A stretch of DNA of 64,000 nucleotides from Harmothoe impar (taxonomy: Eukaryota > Annelida > Polychaeta > Phyllodocida > Polynoidae). The position numbers and the translations under genes are program-made. The stretch covers positions 8,680,001 to 8,744,000 of the forward strand of contig OX381708.1 of the NCBI GenBank assembly GCA_947462335.1. Direction: 5' to 3'. This document shows positions 32,300 to 43,100 of the stretch, in pieces (the first letter of the stretch is position 1; every line of letters begins with the position of its first letter). Under the pieces are notes generated by a model. It had not been told where the DNA came from, did not search any database, and saw only the letters and a list, made by a program, of their open reading frames with translations.

Positions 32300-33003
32300 T
32301 TATACTCTGCCTGTATATATGCAACATCCCACAGTGCTGTAGGGTCTTAGTCCTATATACAGTCAGGTACCCCTGTGTATGCATGTCTCACATCCCACAG
32401 TGATGTAGGGTCTTAGTCCTATATACAGTCAGGTACCCCTGTGTATGTTTGTCTCACATCCCACAGTGCTGTAGGGCCTTAGTCCTATATACAGTCAGGT
32501 CCCCCTGTGTATATATGCCACATCCCACAGTGCTGTAGGGTCTTAGTCCTATATACAGTCAGGTCCCCCTGTGTATATATGCCACATCCCACAGTGCTGT
32601 AGGGTCTTAGTCCTATATACAGTCAGGTCCCCCTGTGTATATATGCCACATCCCACAGTGCTGTAGGGTCTTAGTCCTATATACAGTCAGGTCCCCCTGT
32701 GTATATATGCCACATCCCACAGTGCTGTAGGGTCTTAGTCCTATATACAGTCAGGTCCCCCTGTGTATATATGCCACATCCCACAGTGCTGTAGGGCCTT
32801 AGTCCTATATACAGTCAGGTACCCCTGTGTATATATGCCACATCCCACAGTGCTGTAGGGCCTTAGTCCTATATACAGTCAGGTACCCCTGTGTATATAT
32901 CCCACATCCCACAGTGCTGTAGGGTCTTAGTCCTATATACAGTCAGGTACCCCTGTGTATATATCTCACATCCCACAGTGCTCTAGGGTGTTAGTCCTAT
33001 ATA
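32300..33003. repeat. Tandem array of 64-66 bp units, about eleven copies
   Basis: Each unit holds catcccacagtgctgtaggg, ttagtcctatatacagtcag and ccctgtgtatatat. Spacing is 66, 66, then 64 bases. Middle copies are nearly identical; edge copies diverge (gcatgtctca, gtttgtctca). A satellite-like array, not coding. Confidence 0.95.
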
Positions 33004-36000
33004 CTTGTCTCTTTTCTATGTGTCATTTATGCATCATATGTGCGTAGTCACTATTTTTGCATCATCTCTGCATCTTATATACGTCATCCTTTCATTAGAA
33101 ATCCTTGAAATTCTTTTTGTACAATTTCTGCATCGTTTTAAGGGTAAAATGTTCGCTGTGCATGCATCATGTGTGTCACCCAGGTGCATGCAAATTAACA
33201 AGCATTACTAATCCAAGTTTGGTATAGAAATCTATGATATGTCTGTTACATGGGAATATATTCATATATAAATATGTATATATATACATTTGATGAATTA
33301 CCCCAAATGAATCTTCATCTGTCTTTGGCAAAGAGTCCTACTTGCACTATAGTAACATGCACACATATACAAGTGAGCCAAAAAATTGGCCAAGAAGACC
33401 ATCTTGCATGGTACGATAACATAACATTTTAAAATAGACCTCTTTTTAAATTGGGTATTTCTTTGGTCCCATTGGCGGTTCTGCCAGGAGGGGTCATTTT
33501 GAGCCTTTTTTGCGGCAAAAGAGGTATGTTTTTAGGCCAAGAATATCTAGCAAAAAACTCTAAAAGTTCCTGTGAAAAGGGGTTTATTTTGTGAGAATTT
33601 GTTCCAAAGGTAGGGTAATATCCAGGTAAAAGGGAAACATTCTTTTGCCAAAATCAGGAGTCTAAAGAGGGTATGGTTTTAGGGGGGTTACCTAGCTAAT
33701 TTTGTCCAGCTGAAAAGGGATCAAATTCAGAGTATCTGTACGTAGATGGGTAACCATTAATTCAATAATTTAGCCCTCCCCCCTTCCCCCTGTCTGGCGG
33801 GGGTGGGGGTAAACTCGATACTAACATCAGATCTACCCACCCCCCTCTCCTCTCCAATCGAATCAAGAATTTTTTTTTCATACTTTTTCCATATGGGACT
33901 TATAGGCCCTTATATACCAATCCTGTACTTATTATCAAATGACTCCTCGGTCAGAAATTAAGCATTTTGTGTGTGCTTACCCACTGTATTGAAGCAGATG
34001 ATAGCAACAGCACCTCTTGTCTTTTTGACATCAGAGGAAAAAGAGTCCCCCCTCTCGGCATGTCTATTCCTGTTATTTACCCAATGTGGCTTTGCTGTTT
34101 GATTCAAATGTGTTAATTATTGAGAAAGTAAGAAAACTAAACCATAATCTGCCCGAAATAACTAAAATATAACCCTGTATTTTCGAGGATTAATCACCCC
34201 ACTGGGCCTAAAACGTGTAGCAAACCTTCAACAGTGCCCAAGGTGGCTCTACTCAGCCACAGGTCATAGGGAGTCCCACCTGGTCATGGCCATGATTTGA
34301 TAAAGATATGGGGGTTAATAACGCAAATATTTATGCTTTTATTCCCAAGCACTTTCTGACATTTAGTCTGCAGCAACAGTGGCCGGAATAGTGGTGTAGG
34401 GTAGCACAGGGTGCACACTGACACCCACACACTGGGACCTGTAGCCACGGGTCTTGGTGCATGATGTAGAGGCTGTCCCTGCAGTGTGTCTTTGCGCCTT
34501 TATATTGTATGTTTAACTGCCTTGCATCAAGATATGGTAATAGATACAGTGAAAATGTAAGTTATTCTAATAATCCCAATATATGAAGGATTTATTCCCA
34601 TTCCTGTAGACTCCCTACCAATACTCTACAATGATGTGTTTAATAGGGGATTATCTGTCGCACCTCCCACACCTCCAGCCACTACTCTGTGGGCTGTGGC
34701 AATACCAGCTCAACAGCTTTCTGTGTGTGTGGTGCAAGAGTGGGAAGGAGGAGAGTTACTAGGGAGGGTAGGGGGGGGGGTTACTAACTCAAGCACAGCG
34801 GGAAGCACTGCCCCAGACACCGCTGACCACGGCCCAGACCCGGCTAAGTGTATCTCTAAATCCCCTGCCCCCCTGGCCCTCATTTTCACCCCTGCCCCCC
34901 CCCCGCCCACACACACACACCACGACTAGAATACTGTATACACACTGCAGATTATGGTTAGTCTATGTGCCATAATATCAAAGCATAACTGGAGGCTTTG
35001 AGATTGAACAATAAAGTTTCTTCACTGGCCTTTTGACCCATATGTTTTAGTTGCTTTAAAAATTATATTTACGGTCAGACCAGCTCCAGATGTCATACAG
35101 GTTAGAGAGCACTATAGTTACCAGGTGCCAGCCTTAGAAGTTCTATGTGTGCGCAGTGATGGGAGAACATAGTACAGATAAAGCAAATAGTTTCTGTGTT
35201 GTGCACGCAGAGGTATTTATCCACAGTAAGGATACAAAGGGGAATTAATATCAACACAAATATAGAGTACAACCATGACGAAGGCAAGGCCCATTTCTCC
35301 CCCCTGTCATTGCCGACTAAACATCTAGCTCTCATACCATTCCATGATCTGTCAGCCCTAGCCTATAGACATCGTCTTTGTTCCTAATACTTCCTGGATG
35401 TACAAAGTCCACAGTCTACACTGGGTACATCGTGAAAGCATTATTTCAATCATAAAGGGTTATAAGCCCTCCGACATCCTGCACACTTCTGGTCCATTTT
35501 AGAAACTAAAGCAAACCTCCAAGCCTGCTGCCCATCAGCCTGGTCTGCCATGCCCCATCCACCTGTAGAATGATATAGTTGTATATTCTATACAGCCAAT
35601 AATTAATTATATAGTGTTATATGATAATAATAATCTTGTGATTACCCATTAATTGTTTATGTGCTGGTTCATTATGAATTATGAATATAGCTATTAATAC
35701 AGTCATAATTAATAGGAGCTGATACAGATATAGGTTGATTATATTGATAAGGAAACCAACATGACTGCTATCTGTATGCTAATCTGTTACATGATTGTGG
35801 TCCTGCACATGACTCCCACTGTCCAGGGGAGCTCATGAATATTAATGAGATGTTAGTAGTAAGGTTTTGTGGATCAGTAAATGCTTCAGTTTGGTTTGAA
35901 TCATCTTAGTGTGTGAGTCTACTTATTTATAGTAATCGAACCTATCCTAGTTTACACACCAACCACCCACATTTTGGTATTAATCGTCCATTGGAACTGA

Positions 36001-38247
36001 TACACAACCTCATAGCCACTTAAAGTTCCTAATGGTTTCTTTGATACTTGGTTTAGCTCTGTTGAGAAGATACACATATCTCATTATAAAATGTATTTAA
36101 ATATACACTTAATAGCTTTTAAGTTGAGCAACAATATTTCCATCAAGCTGTCTTTATGGCTAGATGCTAGAAAGTATACAAAACGTGCAGGTATTTATTT
36201 GCGTTGCATTTATGTCAGAGAGGGCCATGAAGATGGTGTGTTGTTGTGCGCAAAGGTCGTCTGCTGTAGAGCACCCCCCCCCCCCCACCCCCCGGACCCT
36301 TCCCCCACTAGACTCGGGGCCGTCTGTATGGTGGGCGGGATGGTGGGTGACTCAGCAGGCTGGGTGGAGGGGGGGGGGGGTGACGTGAGTCGGACTGCGG
36401 CGGTGGTCTAGCGGGTGGCTGGACTACCCCTCCCCACCAAGCCTGATCAGTCAGACACTCTCGCGGTCTGCCCTCCCCCCTCCCCCCCGTACCCCATATC
36501 CATGACCCGTGAAAGAATGATATTAATATGTGGGAGAGGCACCATAGTTAGGGTTATTTCTATAACTGTAAGGATGTTTTATGAAGGATTGGTTTGTTTC
36601 TATTTTTAGTGTGAAATCCATGTCTAACTGCAAAAACAAAAACATTTTATAACGTTTTGACAGCAGGATACCGGTATACTTTATTCTGTATCTGCACTCC
36701 CTATAGATATCTATCTGCATCCATTGTGAAATGTATAGTTTTACTTTGGAGCTCCCATAGACCCCCCCCCCCCTCCATATTCACAATCAGCCGCCAGTAG
36801 AAAAGAAGGACCCACAGACAGTCTGGTTGAGGGTTCTGAAATTACAGCACAGACCACGCCCCCCCCCCCGGTCCCCTCACTACATCGTAGGGATATATAT
36901 CAGGATAGTCAGCAGGTCTTGCAGTACCCCTACCCAGGTAGATGACCACACCCCTTCTCATCCCCAGACATGCACCCCCCCCCCCCCCCACCACACCCAC
37001 AGGTACTGTATACGTGGGAGGGGCCGTGTTAATTACTTCAATAACACCAAGACTGCAAAGGACCTATCAGCGTGGACCAATGGCTGCCTCACCTACAGAA
37101 TTACTTCATAAAAGCATTAGTGAATGAATCTTCCCGTGTAGTACTATCAGGTGTCACACCAAGAGTGGATTCTCTACCTTTGCTTACACTAAGCTGCATT
37201 TTTGGGACTTTACATTGGAGCCTTGCACAGGGGCACACCTTAACCACTGGATATTTAGTGTACTCCTCCGATGGACTATATCACCTGACTACAATCAACT
37301 TCTGAGAATCCTGTCAAAGGTAAGTAATGATTCACTATCCAATATTAGCTGGGGTATACAAGACAGATTCTTCCATAGAAAGGGGGTCCTCTTAAAGGTG
37401 GGGTTTTCCTATTTTTGATTTTGAAAATGTTGGAAAATCGGTATCTGTACAAATCATCAATTGATAGCTATGGGAGGATATTTTTTTATCTGTACCACTA
37501 GATCACCATAGAAGTTGTATCATGACCATGCAGCTAAGATCTGGGTAGCAGGCGAGTTCTTAACTACAAAAAGATGTTGAAGAGGAGGTCTTGGAGGGGG
37601 TCCGGACCTCCACTCCCCCCCCCCAAACAAACAAAGATGTAATGAAATAAAATGAAATAAATCTCATGATGGGGTTAGTCTCAAAGGCAGGGCTTTACGA
37701 TGTGTCACTGTTTTGGGACATTTTTAGGACTCACCCCTTGGTCCTTTATTGTCATGATGCACGCACCCAGCCCTGGGGCCCTTGATGGGGGGTCCCCATG
37801 TCGCATGTCGATTTTAAGAAATGCCCATGTCACATGTTAATAAGGAAAAACCCATGTCGCTAGTGTCACTAAGGGAGAATATATTGAAATCTATAGGACC
37901 AAAATGGTGCATTCTGGTGTGATTTTATACCTTGGACCAGGGGTTATAAAGTTAGGGGGTGGCGAAAATTGTAGGTATATATATCTACGTTCCACCTATT
38001 ATAAATCACCGCAGGTTAGGGAGTGTGTGGTCATGCCCCCCAATTGTGAAAATCTAGACTTAAAATGGTGCATTCTAATTCATTTTGGCATGCAATATAT
38101 TATGACCCATTTTTATGTATCTACCCTCTACCATTAGATGCTACATTTAGATTGATTAAAAAAAAACACCATTGAATGCTCTATTAAATGATAATGGTTG
38201 GTCCTATCATGATACAGAATGACTCGTCCTAAATTTTCAAATAATTC
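33004..38247. other. Gene-poor region with poly-C/poly-G tracts
   Basis: No domain-bearing frame recognised. Runs of C or G occur near 34780, 34897, 36270-36295, 36370, 36765, 36860 and 36980, with CACACA and TATA stretches. The Pro-, Gly- or His-rich frames there come from these runs. Confidence 0.6.
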
Positions 38248-38447
38248 NNNNNNNNNNNNNNNNNNNNNNNNNNNNNNNNNNNNNNNNNNNNNNNNNNNNN
38301 NNNNNNNNNNNNNNNNNNNNNNNNNNNNNNNNNNNNNNNNNNNNNNNNNNNNNNNNNNNNNNNNNNNNNNNNNNNNNNNNNNNNNNNNNNNNNNNNNNNN
38401 NNNNNNNNNNNNNNNNNNNNNNNNNNNNNNNNNNNNNNNNNNNNNNN
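38248..38447. other. Assembly gap (200 N)
   Basis: Two hundred Ns, a round-number scaffold gap whose true size is unknown. It lies upstream of gene A, whose first exon is missing. Confidence 0.99.
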
Positions 38448-39802
38448 GTGTATAAGTGTCCATGAGGTTCTTCTACAAAGTCTAGAACGTAAGTCGTTTA
38501 TGCCAGCGATTGGATATTCACTTGAATGAGGAGAACAGTATATATACATCATTTTGCCAGCCATTGCTGGTCATTTTAGTGTTTTTTTTATAAATATAAA
38601 GAGATATACATGTACAATGAGGTACCCATCACCACATAGATTTAATATAATTTATTGTTTAGTGAAGCCTATGGATCACTATAACCCATATAAAATCAAA
38701 ACTGAGTTTAATGAAATGACCCTGATGTGTGGCTATCATATGGGGAGGCTACCTAACGATATGTACACTTTGTTTGCCCACACTGTGACATAGCAAAACC
38801 GTACATGTAACTTGACCTAACTTATTTGATGACAAAGACATTTAAATTGTGTTCATTAGATATCAAAAAAAGATCATTGAATCGGTGGGGGTATATGTCT
38901 GCTGGAGCTGATAGACATATATCAGGATCACCTGGGACTGTCTTTACAGTTTACAGCAGTAATGACCAGTGGTGCCAACTAGCCAATATAATTTATATAA
39001 ACAGCCTTTAACCGTTACAAATGGGTGTCAATGTAATAATGCTTGAAACAGCCATGTGAATAGTCATGTAAAATTTGTAGCACATAAATATATGGTGAAC
39101 AACCATTCTATCTTTACTCACACATTGTGCTTTTAGTCAAATATCTAATTACTATTAGAGAATATTTTCCTACTAAATCGCTGCATCCCTATGTTTTTAC
39201 ATGTTTGGAACTTATTGTCAGCATGGACTTATGGAGGCATTATGACGACCAATGGCATGATGAATGTAAAGGGTTACTTCATGGACACTCTAAATAAATA
39301 GATGTTTTTATATTTTGCGCTTGTTGTACATATAATGTACTGCTGATGAACATCTACAACTTCCTGTGTTGTAATAGAGGGTCACAATGTTAATCAAACT
39401 GTTGTGAATATTCATGCAATTTTATAATTTCAACATTATAGTATAAAGAAAATGTATATGCCTCTTTATATAAGTACAACAGGTTATCCTTAAACTAGCT
39501 TTTAATACTGTAAAAATTGTGGTTGGATGTTTTGATAAAGAAATTGCTTGGGAGATTTTACAGAAGAATTAAGTTGACAACATGCCATTACTGAATCTCA
39601 AAATGTGCCTTAATAGTTACTGGTCAACATTCAATCAATGTGGATTATCATTATAGTGTTCATCCATTGTTGATGGTGTCAATTCAATGTGGTCATATTG
39701 CATCAATGATCCTCAGTTCATTACATGTACTGGTGACTTCATAATGTAGTTGAATTCTCAAGTAGTTTCTACAATGTGACTTTTGCTCTTATTACTCACA
39801 AG

Positions 39803-40102
39803 GACTCCATGTGTCTGAGGAGGGTCGTCCAGTCACTGTGGTCTGTCCCCCACATGATGATTCCTACACCAGCAGAAAGTGGCGTCGGTCAAACATCCTC
39901 CTGGGTTCCCCTGTTGTGTTATATCAGCAGGCCAGTGGAGGTGCTGCTGACATGACAGGAGCAGGACCTGGCATGTCATTGAACCTGACTGACTGGAGTC
40001 TGACTATAGGCAGCCATGCTATCAGCGACACTGGGACGTTTCTTTGTTTTGTCCGTACAGGCGAGCAATACCTTTATGCATACACAGAACTGATCGTTTA
40101 CA
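39803..40102 (+). CDS. Gene A Ig1 (V-set) exon
   Basis: 300 bases, phase 1-1. LHVSEEGRPVTVVC holds the first Cys, SRKWRR the Trp, LTDWSLTIG the E-F region, and SDTGTFLCFV the DxGxxxC motif. Same length as gene C Ig1. Confidence 0.88.
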
Positions 40103-43100
40103 GTAAGTGCCTTTCAGATGTCTGTTAAAAAAGATATAGGTACAAAAGATTTAGAAATAGTTTTACACTTTATTTTGTTGTATTCCATCATGTTAAAGCA
40201 TTTTTTACTTCAGATGATGCTGTCTTAATATCAGTATAATAAAAGTAGTATAGCCTAGGCAAACAATCTCTCTCTCTCTCTATATATATATATATGTAGT
40301 TTTGTCCACGGGAAGGGTTGCTAATGTTGTATGGCTAAAGCAAAGCTATATGTTTTCGCACATAAGTCATAAATAATAATGAATGAGAGGCTAAAAACTA
40401 ATGCCCCCCAAGGCATGAATGTGGCTGACCCTCGAGTCCATTGATGACATATGAAGGGGGAGGAGGCTGTTGGTTGGTTGCCACATAACCCGATTATCCG
40501 TTAGGGCTTGAACCGATAGCCCCTCTACCACAAATATATAGTGCTCAATTCACTTGAATTAATGAAAAACAGACATGAAAAAATAATTTTTTCACCTTGA
40601 AATCCCACTTGAAACACTTGCTGTTGATCCATGAAGTCAACAAAGAAAGGCTACATACATTTAAATAAATTCCAGGAATCTATATAAATGTGACTTTTGC
40701 CTTTTGGAATTTTTTACCACCCGAAAAACTGTTTTCGATCGGTAAAAAATTCATTTCCATGCTCCCACAAGGTATGGTACCGCGCATGATTAATTTTAAA
40801 TTTCATTCTCCATGAATTCTATTTAAATTTAATCTATTTCAATGCAGTCTGAAGATCCCCACAGGTGAAACCACCTGTTCCTCTATTTAATCCACTAAGG
40901 TCAAGAGGTCACGGTGACCCAGAAGTCATCCTTACCATGGCAACCATTCCACCGTCAACAAACCATGATCCACTCTGGTGGCCCGTGAGTGGTCAATTCA
41001 GGTCACATGTCTGACACTATAAAAGGGCACTTCAAACTTTTTGAAGGCCATTCCAGCGGTAACTGCTACAAGCAACATACCCCGTACTAAATAATGAATG
41101 ATATGTGATATTTACACAATACAAGTCATGGAACCAGATGCCCCAATATTGAGCATGTTATAAGGTGGCTAACAAGGGTCAGGCACCAAAAAAAGACATT
41201 GAAAATCATTGGTGTCAACTGTCAACCCTGAACATTTGTGCTGTCAACTGTCAATATCAGCTGAGAAGGCTCACAAAAAAAAACACCTGTTAACCCTGTG
41301 TATCCATATGCTGCCAGAACTACATACTCTCCAAGCAAATTCTGCCATCAGCACATGAGGCGAGCCTTCTAATTGTTTTTTGGCACTGGGTACTTTAGGT
41401 AGGCATGGAGCAGGCTTGAAAGTGGGAGGGGGTCCAGCAGTTACCATACGGCGCTTCCAAGCCGGGCAGACGTTGTAGCAGTCGTCATAGTTGTAAAATC
41501 TGTGGGATGTCAGCTTTTGACCATCTAACTCTGATCTATTAGGGGCTGGAGGGTCTGGGCCAAGTTACTGCAATAAATGTGTTTGTAGCCTTGCATTAAA
41601 AATGGGCAACTTTACAGTTTGAACGCTTAGTAAATTTGATACATGCCTCTTTGGTTTCTTTCTATGATGGATGTTGCAGGGCTAAACCCTGTAATAAAAA
41701 CTGAGGGAATAGACATAGAAACACAACAATCTTCATTCCCTTTTGGCCTATAGAGCGAGTTGAGCCAGCAGAAAAGCAGGGAAATCTTTACCTCAAGCTT
41801 TATTCACTTCAGAGAAATTGGATGAAAAATGTCCTTCTTTTTTCAACATGATAACTTTTCTTTTCTTTTACATAGTATATTTTTGGGCCTGACCTTTGTC
41901 GGCCACCTTAGCTATATCATTTAAATAATATTTCTACATATATTTATATAAACACATATCCTTGTACCTAAGGCCATGTCAAACACAAATTATTTTTAGG
42001 GTTCTCAAAATGCCAAGCAACCCTGAAAAATAATGCATTCTTTATGTTTCAGACAAGTGGGTTGATGTTCAGGTTGGTACCAGTGTTACACTGCCATGTT
42101 CCTTGGCTGCCGAGGGCTACACAGCAAGGCACTGGTATATCAAGCCTTATAACTCATTCAAACCATTACCTGAATATCTCATCTACAGCCAAAACATGTT
42201 GGGTATCTCTGAGGGCCCTGCAGTAGGTGCTAACTGGTCCCTAGATACAGCTACGTTTCAACTAACTGTTAGGAATGTCAGACAGGAAGATTATACATTC
42301 AGCTGTTTTATTATGTCACAACAAACTATGAGTATAGGCCCCATCTTCACAGCAGCTTACGGTCAGTATTCTTTATTCAGTCTGTGTTCAGTCTATGTAG
42401 GGAATTGAATGATGTAGAGAACACAGTTTGTTATACTTTTCTGTTGAGTTTTATTCAATAGTATCTTCCATTAAATTGAAGAAGCCCAAGTATTAAACAC
42501 TGTAGTCTTATACTACTTGATGCCAGATGGCATGACAGTCATTTGCTATTAATAGGTGCACTGTTTATTCTTGATATATTTTAGCTGTTGAATTTGAAGT
42601 AGATGAGAACACTTCAGTTACTTTACCGTGTGATGGGGTGTACGAAGAGGCCACACGAGGTACATGGTACACACGCACATGGCAGAGGGTGAATGGTGAA
42701 ATCCTATTCCTCCATTACCGGTTTGCTCATGTACTGTATGCACATCCTTCCACCACCAGAGCAGACATAAGTCTTAATAATGAGACATTCTCATTAACCA
42801 TTGGTAGAGCACAGATGGAGGATAACACTGTGTTTATCTGCACAATGGGACGACAACACCCAAGGAGTGTTAAGCTGATTGTTAAATGTAAGTCACTGTA
42901 AACAATCCTGAAAGAAAGCAAAGTTCCTATTCAAAAATGAAAGATAAGATTGATTAGTGGAATTTTTGAATCAGAATAATTTTCCGGGAAAGAGGCCTTG
43001 TACAGAAAGCCAAGGCATTTTTTAGCAGAATTTAGTTTTGACTGGGACTAGGGTACTTTGGGTGTGCTGAATCTAAATCTGCATTTTACTATTTTATATT

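Noticed and set aside
32325..33000. CACAGTG heptamers in the repeat array, like V(D)J recombination signals next to V-domain genes
   Set aside because: No nonamer at 12 or 23 bases follows, and the heptamer is simply part of the satellite unit.
32300..33003. Possible CRISPR array
   Set aside because: Units abut directly with no unique spacers, and the DNA is animal; it is a satellite-type tandem repeat.
36240..37060. GC-rich region as a coding gene or CpG-island promoter
   Set aside because: Richness comes from homopolymer C/G runs; no splice-phased exons or domain motifs are found.
41010..41030. TATA-like 'cactataaaagggcac' as a gene promoter or second LTR
   Set aside because: It lies in a gene A intron, and I see no matching LTR ends, target duplication or downstream exon.
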